Shown here: positions 7,799 through 14,758 of the stretch, in pieces
How the letters are laid out: every line of letters starts with the position of its first letter
Numbering within the stretch: the stretch's first letter is position 1
Virus record (IMG/VR): IMGVR_UViG_3300017751_000106
Span: 1 to 32,180 of that record
DNA from: a virus
Strand: one strand, 5' to 3'
Length of the DNA: 32,180 bases
Program-made: the position numbers and the translations under genes
The notes under the pieces: generated by a model
The model's input: the letters and a program-made list of their open reading frames with translations, nothing else
Database searches by the model: none
What the model was told of the DNA's origin: nothing

Positions 7799-8140
7799 AT
7801 GGCACTCGTAACAACAGACATCAACATCGACACCACCATACTCGGATCAGGAGCAGGTAGTGATACCTTTTTTGACGCTACTACAACACCCGCTGTTAAC
7901 CCCCACAATGGCAAGACCAACGCTTTCTTGGTAGCGGGTTCCTTCAGTTCCGGTAGTTCCGTGACACTACAACACAAGATCGGTGACACCTGGGTTGACG
8001 TAGGACCAGACACGACATTAACTGCCAACGGTGGTGGTTTGTTCACGAGTCCTGTTTCCAACATTCGTGTCAAAGTAAGCAACGCAGCAGGTAGTCCTAA
8101 TTTTGATGTCCAAGTGATTATCAAACCTATCATCCTTTAA
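7799..8140 (+). CDS. Small beta-rich putative structural protein
   Basis: The 113-residue product is rich in Thr, Ser, Gly and Val with alternating hydrophobic positions (NAFLVAGSFSSGSSVTLQHK; SNIRVKVSNAAGSPNFDVQV), suggesting a beta-sandwich. There is no signal peptide or membrane segment. It resembles short phage decoration or head-fibre proteins in composition, but I do not recognise a family. It sits between the gp6.7-like gene and the LamG-like protein upstream of the portal gene. ATG 7799 follows an A/T-rich leader (attgtatt). Confidence 0.6.
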   Translation: MALVTTDINIDTTILGSGAGSDTFFDATTTPAVNPHNGKTNAFLVAGSFSSGSSVTLQHKIGDTWVDVGPDTTLTANGGGLFTSPVSNIRVKVSNAAGSPNFDVQVIIKPIIL

Positions 8141-8152
8141 GAGTAGACCGGT

Positions 8153-9070
8153 ATGCGGAAGAATAGACGGACTGACGAAAAGCTCTCCCTTCGACTGGGG
8201 ACGCTTTTCCCAACACAAGGGGTAGCCCAATCTTTGACGAGATCGTTGACTACCCGCTTCTCTCAGCGTGGTCCTGATCCTAACGCATCAGCATACATTG
8301 GTTTACTTGAAGGAGATGGTGTTAGTCTTTCGTCAGCACAGAAGACCGCGATTGACACCTTCTACGTCACAGGTAAAAATGAAGGTTGGTATTCCAGCTT
8401 GAAGCGTTTCTATCTACCCATCTGGGGAGCAGCCGCGCCAAACGCTCGATGCCTTGTTAGCAGCACAAGCGGAACCTTTGAAGGTTCGTTCACGCACACC
8501 ACTGGATACGCCCACCCCTCTGCCGCCTCTTCAGCTAACCGGTTCAACACTGGATACAAGTTACTCGACGACCTAACGATTGAAGACGGATGCCTGATGG
8601 CTCTTGCGTATGATGATACAGCACCGACGACCGGAGGAATAAACGCAGCAAATAAAACGATAATCGGGTCAGGTTCAATCACTTCCACGAGTATACGAAT
8701 CAACACTGGAAATAGTTCCACCAAGCCCAAAGCAGTGTGGTTAGGAGTAAACGAAGAAACTCTTCCTATAAACAGTTCACACGGAGTATTACTCTCTAAC
8801 CGCAAGGGGGGAGATACAAGTTTAAGCAGACGAGATGGATCGGTCTTCCACGATGATTCAACTACAGGATCTTTGACCGGAACGTATAATAATAATTTCC
8901 CCATTATCGCATTCGGTTCTTCATCTTCAAGTGCAGGTGCGGGAGGTCAAGCGACCAATTCTAAAGGAGGCGCTTTTGGAATTAGCGAGGGATTAAATGC
9001 GACGAACCGCGCAGCTTACACTCTTGCTATTAAGAACCTCTGGGAGACATGCTCAGGACTGACATTATGA
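8153..9070 (+). CDS. Putative virion-associated protein with LamG/jelly-roll-like features
   Basis: The 305-residue product has a basic N-terminus, then a segment of the type common in phage structural proteins: VSLSSAQKTAIDTFYVTGKNEGWYSSLKRFYLPIWG, a HTTGYAHP-like turn, ANRFNTGY, and a C-terminal GGAFGISEGLNATNRAAYTLAIKNL helix. This arrangement resembles LamG-like domains of phage head-fibre or tail proteins that may bind surface glycans. The Gly/Ser-rich FGSSSSSAGAGG linker precedes the terminal helix. No enzyme motif is seen. It ends in a TGA overlapping the next ATG (ATGA). A role in host-surface contact is inferred only. Confidence 0.6.
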   Translation: MRKNRRTDEKLSLRLGTLFPTQGVAQSLTRSLTTRFSQRGPDPNASAYIGLLEGDGVSLSSAQKTAIDTFYVTGKNEGWYSSLKRFYLPIWGAAAPNARCLVSSTSGTFEGSFTHTTGYAHPSAASSANRFNTGYKLLDDLTIEDGCLMALAYDDTAPTTGGINAANKTIIGSGSITSTSIRINTGNSSTKPKAVWLGVNEETLPINSSHGVLLSNRKGGDTSLSRRDGSVFHDDSTTGSLTGTYNNNFPIIAFGSSSSSAGAGGQATNSKGGAFGISEGLNATNRAAYTLAIKNLWETCSGLTL

Positions 9071-9375
9071 TTGGATTTATAACAACCCCCGAAATAGCCA
9101 CCACCGTCATCGACGGGATTCGCGATGCTCAATTAGTTCGTGGTCAGCACTATTACTGGACTACAGGAGCGGAACCAATCTACAGCGGAGCAAGTGTTGG
9201 TGAGATGTTTATTCCCGCTGGCGACGAGGTTCTCGACACCCCTCTCCGCAACGGTCTGACACCCCGAGACTTTCCTGAGTTTGACCAACTGGTCATTCTC
9301 TTGGGTGGTCTAGACGCTAGGGTGGAACTTGACCCTGACTCTTTAATTAACCCAGACCTTCCTACTGAAGAATGA
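9067..9375 (+). CDS. Conserved hypothetical protein upstream of portal
   Basis: The 102-residue product begins MIGFITTPEIATTVIDGIRDAQLVRGQHYYW and has an acidic tail ending LINPDLPTEE. It has no recognised domain. ATG 9067 is chosen over an in-frame start at 9049 because it overlaps the stop of the preceding gene in ATGA. Its own stop overlaps the portal ATG the same way, so it is embedded in a coupled head-gene operon, and a head or connector role is plausible but unproven. Confidence 0.65.
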   Translation: MIGFITTPEIATTVIDGIRDAQLVRGQHYYWTTGAEPIYSGASVGEMFIPAGDEVLDTPLRNGLTPRDFPEFDQLVILLGGLDARVELDPDSLINPDLPTEE

Positions 9376-10925
9376 ACGAAACCGCCCAACAAACATACAC
9401 CCGCCTTGAGGGGGATCGTTATCAATACCTCGACCGCGCAAGGGCTTGCTCTAAGCTGACCCTTCCGTATGTCATGCCCGAGGAAGGCTTCGGTCCCCAC
9501 AGTCGCCTTGATACTCCCTTCAGTGGTGTTGGTTCCCGTGGTGTTAACAATCTTTCATCGAAGCTGCTCTTAGCTTTACTTCCCCCTAATGCTCCCTTCT
9601 TTCGCCTCCAGGCTGACCAGCGTAAGCTAGCAGAAGAGGAGACCCCACCTGAACTCTTAAGTGAGATCGAATCCTCCCTGCAAGCCTTGGAAGGTTTGGT
9701 TATGGATGAGGTAAGCCTCGGAGCCTATCGGGTAACAATCCACGAAGCTCTTAAGCATCTCATCATCACAGGTAACGCCCTCCTGTATCTACCGGACAGC
9801 GGAGGACTCCGTGTGTTCCACCTTGATAGGTTTGTTGTTGAAAGAGACCCGATGGGGAACCTCCTTAAGATCGCCACAAAGGAAACCCTTGCATTCTCTA
9901 CGCTCCCTGAAGAAGTCCAAGCGGCTCTTGTCCAAGGCGACCCCAACCTCGACACTGCCGAAAGCAAGCTCGATCTCTACACCTCATGCTGCCTGATCAA
10001 AGGATCGTGGCACATACGCCAAGACGTTAATGGTGTTAACATTCCTGGTGCTGGTGGTAAGGTTCCCAAGGATCGCAATCCGTTCATCCCCTTGCGTCTT
10101 TCGAGGATTGACGGGGAGGCTTACGGGCGTGGGTTCGTTGAGGAATACCTCGGTGACATCCAGAGTCTTGAAGCGTTGACCAGAGCGATTGTCGAAGGAT
10201 CAGCCGCAGCAGCCAAGGTGTTATTCCTTGTGAACCCCAACGGGACTACAAGGGCACGGACGCTGGCTGAAAGCCCCAACGGTGCGATTGTTCAAGGGAG
10301 TGCAGCGGATGTCAGCACCTTACAGCTTGGTAAGTTCAACGACTTCCGCACGGCTCAAGTCACAGTAGAAGCCATCAAAGACCGTCTCGGTGGAGCATTC
10401 TTGCTTACATCCGGTGTGGTTCGACAGGCTGAACGTGTTACCGCTGAGGAGATCCGAATGCTTTCACAAGAGCTAGAGACTTCCCTTGGAGGTATGTATA
10501 GCCTCCTTGCCAGTGAGATGCAGTTGCCCTTGGTGACGCGCATTATGATGGTGATGCAAAAGAAGAAGACGCTTCCTAAGCTTCCTAAAGATCTCGTGAA
10601 GCCTGTGATTGTTACAGGTGTAGAGGCTCTTGGTCGTGGTAACGATCTCTCTAAACTTGATCTCTTCCTTGCTGGTGCTGCCCAAGTGGTTGGCCCACAG
10701 GCTATCGGACAATTTGTTAATGTTGAAGACTACTTTAAAAGACGCGCTACCGCTCTCGGCATCAAGACTGACGGACTCATCAAGAGTTCCGAACAGATGC
10801 AACAGGAGCAACAGATGGCGCAAATGCAAGCTCTCAGTGAGAAGCTCGGCCCCGCTGGTATTAAAGCCTTGAACGATCAGTCGTTAGCGGGTAATATGCC
10901 GGAGGTTGAACCACCTGAACAGTAA
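9372..10925 (+). CDS. Head-tail connector / portal protein (T7 gp8-like)
   Basis: It forms the dodecameric portal through which DNA is packaged and ejected, and nucleates the procapsid with the scaffold. The 517-residue length matches T7 gp8 (536). Family features include RARACSKLTLPYVMPEEG near the N-terminus, SRGVNNLSSKLLLALLPPNAPFFRL, the long connector body, and VVRQAERVTAEEIRMLSQELE in the wing/stem region. The C-terminus is Gln/Met-rich (QMQQEQQMAQMQAL), a probable helical barrel or tail. The start overlaps the preceding stop by 4 nt, and its stop overlaps the scaffold ATG (TAATG). Confidence 0.96.
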   Translation: MNETAQQTYTRLEGDRYQYLDRARACSKLTLPYVMPEEGFGPHSRLDTPFSGVGSRGVNNLSSKLLLALLPPNAPFFRLQADQRKLAEEETPPELLSEIESSLQALEGLVMDEVSLGAYRVTIHEALKHLIITGNALLYLPDSGGLRVFHLDRFVVERDPMGNLLKIATKETLAFSTLPEEVQAALVQGDPNLDTAESKLDLYTSCCLIKGSWHIRQDVNGVNIPGAGGKVPKDRNPFIPLRLSRIDGEAYGRGFVEEYLGDIQSLEALTRAIVEGSAAAAKVLFLVNPNGTTRARTLAESPNGAIVQGSAADVSTLQLGKFNDFRTAQVTVEAIKDRLGGAFLLTSGVVRQAERVTAEEIRMLSQELETSLGGMYSLLASEMQLPLVTRIMMVMQKKKTLPKLPKDLVKPVIVTGVEALGRGNDLSKLDLFLAGAAQVVGPQAIGQFVNVEDYFKRRATALGIKTDGLIKSSEQMQQEQQMAQMQALSEKLGPAGIKALNDQSLAGNMPEVEPPEQ

Positions 10926-11707
10926 TGGAATCCGTAACATACAACGACCCAACTCCCGAGGAGAACATCTCTTTGGAGCAGCAAGCCGCAATGCAAGAGG
11001 AAGCGCAAGAACAACGCGCCCAACAGCAGCCGCCACAACAACCCGAGGAAACCCCAACGGAAACACCACCGGAACGCCCTGAGTGGCTCCCCGAGAAGTT
11101 CGATAGCCCCGAGTCTATGGCTGAAGCCTACGGACAACTGGAGCAACGCTTCCACGATAACAACAACAACGAACAGTCCGAAGACAACTCGGAGGAAGCT
11201 GAAGCGACACCCGCAATGGGTGAGGTCGTGACAGCAGCATCTGACGAATACTACGAGAATGGGACGTTATCCGACTCAGCCTACCAGAGTCTTGAAGAAG
11301 CTGGCTTAAGCAGGGATGTTGTTGACACCTATGTCCAAGGTTTCGAGGCACTTCAAACCCAACAACAAGAGTCTCTTCAAGCGGAGATTGGTGGACCAGA
11401 TAATTATGACGCTATGTCCGATTGGGCATCCACCGCTCTTACTGACCAAGAACAACAGGTCTACAACAACACCGTAGAGAGTGGAGATCGTGATGCCGCT
11501 GCGATGGCTATCCGAGGTCTCTATGCTCGCTATGTAGCTGACGGAGGAGATCCTGTAGCTCTTGTCCAAGGAGGCACTGCTGGTAACGCTCTTGCGGTTC
11601 CCTTTGGATCTAGCTACGAGATGACTCAATCTATGGCTGACCCTCGTTATGACAACGACGAAGGCTACCGTAGAAGTGTTGAAGCTCGCATTGCCGTAAC
11701 CCCTTAA
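10925..11707 (+). CDS. Capsid assembly scaffolding protein (T7 gp9-like)
   Basis: It guides capsid assembly and leaves before maturation. The 260-residue product is very acidic and rich in Gln, Glu and Pro, with an unstructured N-terminus (EEAQEQRAQQQPPQQPEE), a WLPEKFDSPESMAEAYGQLE box typical of podovirus scaffolds, and helical C-terminal segments. T7 gp9 is 307 residues. It starts in TAATG directly after the portal. In T7 the capsid gene follows at once; here about 1.9 kb of small genes intervene. Confidence 0.9.
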   Translation: MESVTYNDPTPEENISLEQQAAMQEEAQEQRAQQQPPQQPEETPTETPPERPEWLPEKFDSPESMAEAYGQLEQRFHDNNNNEQSEDNSEEAEATPAMGEVVTAASDEYYENGTLSDSAYQSLEEAGLSRDVVDTYVQGFEALQTQQQESLQAEIGGPDNYDAMSDWASTALTDQEQQVYNNTVESGDRDAAAMAIRGLYARYVADGGDPVALVQGGTAGNALAVPFGSSYEMTQSMADPRYDNDEGYRRSVEARIAVTP

Positions 11708-11720
11708 CCCCCACAACAAT

Positions 11721-11906
11721 ATGTCTAACATCATTAACTACATCCTGGAGAACTCTACAGAACTCATCGGGATCGCTACCGCCATTGTAACAGCCGCTAG
11801 TGCTATCGCTGCATTAACACCTACACCCCAAGATGACACTTGGGTTGGCAAGGCTTATCGCATCGTGGACTGGCTCGCGTTGAACATCGGGCGAGCGAAG
11901 GACTAA
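11721..11906 (+). CDS. Small membrane protein, holin-like
   Basis: The 61-residue product has one hydrophobic helix at about residues 14-32 (ELIGIATAIVTAASAIAALTP) and a C-terminal amphipathic segment (IVDWLALNIGRAKD). Similar short proteins with TPTPxDD after the helix are common in phages and are often called holins, though activity is rarely shown. It immediately precedes the spanin-like pair, which supports a lysis role. A second holin candidate is at 28109. It starts 13 nt after the scaffold stop with a CACAACA-type leader. Confidence 0.6.
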   Translation: MSNIINYILENSTELIGIATAIVTAASAIAALTPTPQDDTWVGKAYRIVDWLALNIGRAKD

Positions 11907-11917
11907 CACTTATAGCC

Positions 11918-12250
11918 GTGAAGCTGTCTCTACTACTCATAAAACTACTTATCTCATTCCCCAAAGTAGCAGAGGCACTTCGCGGTCTTTTAGACAGCTA
12001 TGAAGAAGAGTTATATCGTCGCAGGCATAGCGACATGCGTGATGTTATTGATGACTGGATGCGCTCCGACTCTTCGTCCGACAAGGCTCCCCGAGTTTTT
12101 CGAGAAGCTGGATCAACATCAGTTCAGTCTCGAAGAGAAAAGAACATTGGGGGAGATACTTCACTACATCAACGACCTAGAGAACGATGCCCAGTAAACG
12201 AAAAGGATTGTCCCTTAGAAAAGAACACAAGTCCGAAAAAGGCGGACTGA
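11918..12250 (+). CDS. Putative inner-membrane spanin (Rz-like), contains a nested gene
   Basis: From GTG 11918 the frame gives about 110 residues: a short hydrophobic start (KLSLLLIKLLISF), then a charged helical part (AEALRGLLDSYEEELYRRRHSD...DVIDDWMR), then a Ser/Arg/Lys-rich tail. The lipoprotein gene at 12000-12197 lies wholly inside it in the +1 frame, as Rz1 lies inside Rz in lambda. The hydrophobic segment is short and broken by Lys, so the membrane anchor is weak, and the tail may be only the out-of-frame image of the lipoprotein. The first 80 nt would otherwise be an empty gap in a dense operon. The last part also overlaps the 81-residue gene. Confidence 0.45.
   Translation: MKLSLLLIKLLISFPKVAEALRGLLDSYEEELYRRRHSDMRDVIDDWMRSDSSSDKAPRVFREAGSTSVQSRREKNIGGDTSLHQRPRERCPVNEKDCPLEKNTSPKKAD
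12000..12197 (+). CDS. Outer-membrane lipoprotein spanin (Rz1-like)
   Basis: The 65-residue product has a classic lipoprotein signal: MKKSYIVAGIATCVMLLMTGC, with basic start, hydrophobic core and LMTG-Cys lipobox at Cys21. Residue +2 is Ala, not Asp, favouring outer-membrane sorting. The mature part (about 45 residues) holds a charged helix (FSLEEKRTLGEILHYINDLEN). Size, signal and nesting in the +1 frame of the 11918 gene fit an o-spanin that fuses with an i-spanin to disrupt the outer membrane at lysis. This implies a Gram-negative host. Its stop overlaps the next gene by 11 nt. Confidence 0.75.
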   Translation: MKKSYIVAGIATCVMLLMTGCAPTLRPTRLPEFFEKLDQHQFSLEEKRTLGEILHYINDLENDAQ

Positions 12251-12432
12251 CTGAGAAAGGGAGAAAATACTACAACCAAAAGACAGGTAGTAATCTTAAG
12301 AGACCGCAACCAAAGGGAGGCCCACGGAAGCGGTCTTTTTGTGCGCGTATGTCAGGTGTTAAAGGACCGATGAAGGATTCTAAAGGTCGTTCCACCAGGA
12401 AAGCCCTAGCACTCAGAAGGTGGAAATGTTAA
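12187..12432 (+). CDS. Conserved basic phage protein with FCARMSGVKGP motif
   Basis: The 81-residue product is highly basic and has a conserved look I recall from many phages: MPSKRKGLSLRKEHKSEKGGLTEKGRKYYN, KTGSNLKRPQP, GGPRKRSFCARMSGVKGPMKDSKGR, ending LALRRWKC. The function of this family is unknown to me. Lys/Arg richness and location before the capsid gene suggest a DNA-associated virion protein (inference). ATG 12187 overlaps the o-spanin stop. Its coding sequence contains a terminator-like hairpin. Confidence 0.75.
   Translation: MPSKRKGLSLRKEHKSEKGGLTEKGRKYYNQKTGSNLKRPQPKGGPRKRSFCARMSGVKGPMKDSKGRSTRKALALRRWKC
12298..12340 (+). terminator. Terminator-like hairpin inside a coding gene
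   Basis: AGACCGC (12301-12307) pairs with GCGGTCT (12330-12336). The stem extends by one G-T and two A-T pairs to 10 bp and is followed by a T run (12336-12340). The loop is 22 nt, longer than usual. It lies within the conserved KRPQP to KRSF codons of the 81-residue gene, so it may be coincidental. It could attenuate transcription before the capsid gene. Confidence 0.3.
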
Positions 12433-12451
12433 TTAATAATAAATAAAAATT

Positions 12452-12691
12452 ATGTGTATGTCTAGCAATCAATCTCGGTTCGGTCTTCTTGGAGGACAAA
12501 TGGCCGAAAGTAAAAAAGTAAAACGTCTTGTTACAAAGAATTTCAATAATACCGCCATCGGTCAGGTAGTTAAGAATAATAAAAATAAGTCATCGCCTAA
12601 ACGACCTGTAAACGCGCCAGCTTCAACGAAACCCACTGATCCAGTACCTCTACGTATTAGCGGACGAAAAGGGTTTAACCTGAATTACTAA
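12452..12691 (+). CDS. Second small MC-type virion protein, gp6.7-like
   Basis: The 79-residue product begins MCMSSNQSRFGLLGGQ, has a Lys/Asn-rich middle and ends PLRISGRKGFNLNY. T7 gp6.7 combines an MCFS start with an internal SGRKGL motif; this protein has both an MCMS start and SGRKGF, so it is the closer gp6.7 relative of the two in this genome. The protein at 7593 shares the MCMS start and an NY end. It is probably a small virion or portal-vertex protein. The leader is A/T-only (aataataaataaaaatt) with no Shine-Dalgarno motif. Confidence 0.6.
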   Translation: MCMSSNQSRFGLLGGQMAESKKVKRLVTKNFNNTAIGQVVKNNKNKSSPKRPVNAPASTKPTDPVPLRISGRKGFNLNY

Positions 12692-12745
12692 AATGAGCGA
12701 TGCCGAGACTTTTTATAATTAACAACAATAACAACAACACCCAAA

Positions 12746-12856
12746 ATGCCCAAAGTAGGAAAGAAGAAATACCCGTATACCGCCGAAGGAAAGCAAGCCG
12801 CAAAGAAGGCAGCCAAACGCTCTGGCTTGAAGCTTAAGAAGACCAAGGGTGGTTGA
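12746..12856 (+). CDS. 36-residue Lys-rich peptide
   Basis: MPKVGKKKYPYTAEGKQAAKK... is 36 residues with about a third Lys and an MPKVGKKKxPYT start that recurs in small phage proteins I have seen next to head genes. Function is unknown; nucleic-acid binding or neutralising packaged DNA is a guess from charge. The leader tttttataattaacaacaataacaacaac resembles the one before the tail-tube A gene (ttttataataacaacaac). No Shine-Dalgarno motif is visible. Confidence 0.6.
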   Translation: MPKVGKKKYPYTAEGKQAAKKAAKRSGLKLKKTKGG

Positions 12857-12895
12857 AAGTAGTGTTGTTATTTAATTCAAGTTCTGAATCACACA

Positions 12896-13066
12896 ATGGC
12901 CAAGATATGCCCCAAAGGAATCGCTTGGGCTAAACGCACCTTCGACAAGTATCCGAGTGCTTACGCTAACATGGCGGCATCCAAGTATTGCAAAGACCCC
13001 AACTACGGGAAAGGCAAGAAGAAGAAGTCGAAGTTAACAATTAAAAAGAAGAAGAACCGTGGGTGA
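12896..13066 (+). CDS. 56-residue basic protein with YPSAYANMAASKYC motif
   Basis: The product starts MAKICPKGIAWAKRTFDKYPSAYAN and ends in a long Lys tail (GKKKKSKLTIKKKKNRG). Two Cys residues bracket the conserved-looking central motif, but no full zinc site is evident. Similar WAKRTFDxYPSAYAN proteins occur in phages and are uncharacterised. Its end overlaps the next gene by 8 nt. It is part of the basic micro-gene series before the capsid gene, so virion or DNA association is inferred. Confidence 0.65.
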   Translation: MAKICPKGIAWAKRTFDKYPSAYANMAASKYCKDPNYGKGKKKKSKLTIKKKKNRG

Positions 13067-13307
13067 GCTAGCTAAGTGGAGAAACCAGAATTGGGTCCGT
13101 ATTGGAACCGATGGAAAGATCAAAGGCGAATGCGGAACCTCAAAGAACAAAAAGAACCCAGACAGATGTCTTCCATTATCGAAAGCGAGATCCCTAAGCA
13201 TTCCTCAACGTGCTGCGACTGCGAAGAAGAAGAAGCGTGCTGGAGCGAAGGGGAAACAGTTTGTTGCCAACACCCCGACTGCCCGTGTGAAACGGAAGAA
13301 GTCGTAA
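13059..13307 (+). CDS. 82-residue basic protein with KWRNQNWVRIGTDGKIKGECGTSK motif
   Basis: The product begins GELAKWRNQNWVRIGTDGKIKGECG, continues NPDRCLPLSKARSLS and ends in an Ala/Lys tail (TAKKKKRAGAKGKQ...VKRKKS). I recall this W-xx-WV-xIG ... CG-S ... P-C-P layout from a phage family of unknown function. The GTG start at 13059 overlaps the previous gene. From 13166 onward the DNA is also open in the -1 frame into the following gene, giving a long dual-coding stretch. Confidence 0.65.
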   Translation: MGELAKWRNQNWVRIGTDGKIKGECGTSKNKKNPDRCLPLSKARSLSIPQRAATAKKKKRAGAKGKQFVANTPTARVKRKKS

Positions 13308-13528
13308 TTGGTGACATCGTTCAAATAGATTTTTTAGACCACGCGCAAGACAGCGAAGATGGTCCAATTTCATGCACCGTCTATGGTTGTGTTATCGACC
13401 AAGGCGATCATTACATCACAGTCGCTTCGTGGCAAACCCACATAGATGACTTTGAAGATACAACTTTCACCATTGTTACAAGCTGCATTACTAGCTTGGT
13501 GGTGTTAAAACAACAACCGTCATCATAA
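13166..13528 (+). CDS. Hypothetical protein with acidic Cys-rich head and GDIVQIDFLDHA domain
   Basis: The C-terminal 73 residues (GDIVQIDFLDHAQDSEDGP..., TVYGCVIDQGDHYITVASWQTH) look like a genuine beta-rich phage protein of unknown function. No ATG, GTG or TTG exists in frame between 13169 and the start of that domain. The nearest starts are ATG 13166 and GTG 13076, both inside the 82-residue gene. From 13166 the product is 120 residues with an acidic Cys-rich head (TCCDCEEEEACW..., VCCQHPDCPC) that is the -1 frame image of the neighbour's Ala/Lys tail. Alternatives are initiation at ATT 13307 or a -1 frameshift from the 82-residue gene, though no classic slippery site is seen. Confidence 0.5.
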   Translation: MSSIIESEIPKHSSTCCDCEEEEACWSEGETVCCQHPDCPCETEEVVIGDIVQIDFLDHAQDSEDGPISCTVYGCVIDQGDHYITVASWQTHIDDFEDTTFTIVTSCITSLVVLKQQPSS

Positions 13529-13657
13529 CGATAGACTCCGTAACGAGGCCGAAGATGAGACCCACCGAGGTGGACAATCAATAACTCTGAACCCGACCAC
13601 TGGATAAATTTGATTGAGGACACCCCAAACCAAAAACAAAAATAGAAACCATATATT
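13529..13657 (+). other. Non-coding leader of the capsid gene
   Basis: These 129 nt contain no plausible gene. A short hairpin CCAC-CGAG-GTGG lies near 13561-13572. The last 35 nt are very A-rich (accaaaaacaaaaatagaaacc) and lack a Shine-Dalgarno motif, though the capsid protein should be the most abundant product. A late promoter is expected here by analogy with T7 phi10, but I could not find a copy of the ACCCATAATAGG candidate. Confidence 0.5.
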
Positions 13658-14671
13658 ATGGCTAACGGAAATACTACTGCGTCCCGCTTGGGACAAATCA
13701 ACGCGTCCGGCGATGTCGATGCGTTGTTCTTGAAGGTGTTCTCAGGAGAAATCCTGACCACCTTTGAAGAGATGAATGTTATGAAGGGTCTTCACACGAT
13801 CCGCACCATCTCTAACGGAAAGTCTGCTCAGTTCCCTGTAACTGGAATTGCGACTGCTAAATACCACACGGCTGGAGAAAACATTGCTGACGCTGGAAAC
13901 AGCTACCTCAGTTCTGTTAAGCACGCTGAGAAGGTCATCACGATTGATGATGTTCTCCTTGCTTCCACCTTCATCTCTAACATTGATGAGCTTAAGAACC
14001 ATTACGATGTCCGTAGCATTTACGCTAAGGAACTCGGTAAGGCTCTTGCCAAGCGTTTCGATGTTGCGACCATGAAGACTCTCGTTGCTGCTGCTCGTTC
14101 TGCTACCACTATCAGTGGCGGTAAAGCTGGCATCGCTATCGACGGAGGTGAGGCTGCTGACTTCAGTGCTGCTGTCATCCAAGAGAAGCTCTTTGAGGCT
14201 GCTCAGAAGTTGGATGAGAACGACATCCCGAACGATGGACAGCGTTACGCTATCTTGAAGCCTGGTGATTACTACAAACTTCTCCAGTCTGGCGAAGAGG
14301 TAATCAACCGTGACTTCGGTGGTCGTGGTGACGTTGCTACTGGATCGCTTCCAATGGTTGCTGGTCTTCGCATCTTCAAGTCCAACCACCTTGCTGACGT
14401 TGCTGTCGCTGAGGCTTCACAGGACCAAGATGACGATACCTCTAACAACGATGTCTTCGGAGGCAGCGGAACCGGATACAACGGTGACCTCTCCAAGACC
14501 TTCATCATTGGTGGACACCCGTCTGCTGTCGGAACTGTCAAGCTTCTTGACCTTGCGACCGAGAGTGATTACAAGCTTGAGCTTCAAGGAACCCTGTTCG
14601 TTGCTAAGTATGCAATGGGCCACGGTGTTCTTCGCCCTGAAGCTTCGTTTGAAATCAAGGACGCTGATTAA
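13658..14671 (+). CDS. Major capsid protein (T7 gp10A-like, HK97 fold)
   Basis: It forms the icosahedral head. The 337-residue length is close to T7 gp10A (345). Matches to T7 include ALFLKVFSGEILT, TISNGKSAQFPVTG, AGENI, HAEKVITIDDVLLA, NHYDVRSIYAKELG, and near the end SAVGTVKLLDLA and VAKYAMGHGVLRPEA. Codons are skewed to GCT, GTT and CTT, as expected for a highly expressed gene. A strong terminator follows. A T7-style -1 frameshifted minor capsid form is not possible at the end of the gene because the -1 frame has a TGA at 14665-14667. Confidence 0.97.
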   Translation: MANGNTTASRLGQINASGDVDALFLKVFSGEILTTFEEMNVMKGLHTIRTISNGKSAQFPVTGIATAKYHTAGENIADAGNSYLSSVKHAEKVITIDDVLLASTFISNIDELKNHYDVRSIYAKELGKALAKRFDVATMKTLVAAARSATTISGGKAGIAIDGGEAADFSAAVIQEKLFEAAQKLDENDIPNDGQRYAILKPGDYYKLLQSGEEVINRDFGGRGDVATGSLPMVAGLRIFKSNHLADVAVAEASQDQDDDTSNNDVFGGSGTGYNGDLSKTFIIGGHPSAVGTVKLLDLATESDYKLELQGTLFVAKYAMGHGVLRPEASFEIKDAD

Positions 14672-14689
14672 TCCCACCCCAAGGTTTTC

Positions 14690-14747
14690 ATCCCTGTCCC
14701 CTTCGGGGGATGGGGGTGTTGCCTTCCCTTTCCTTTTTCTTTTATAA
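14690..14747 (+). terminator. Intrinsic terminator after capsid gene (T-phi position)
   Basis: A 12-bp stem (14690-14701 with 14706-14717, two G-T pairs) closes a TTCG tetraloop. It is followed by a T-rich tract at 14718-14747. T7 has its late terminator T-phi at the same place, just after gene 10, where it lowers expression of the tail genes relative to capsid. Confidence 0.85.
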
Positions 14748-14758
14748 TAACAACAACT

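Noticed and set aside
12693-12725. Nine-codon reading frame (MSDAETFYN) between small genes
   Set aside because: Too short, with no homology or ribosome-binding site, and it overlaps the A/T-rich leader of the next gene.
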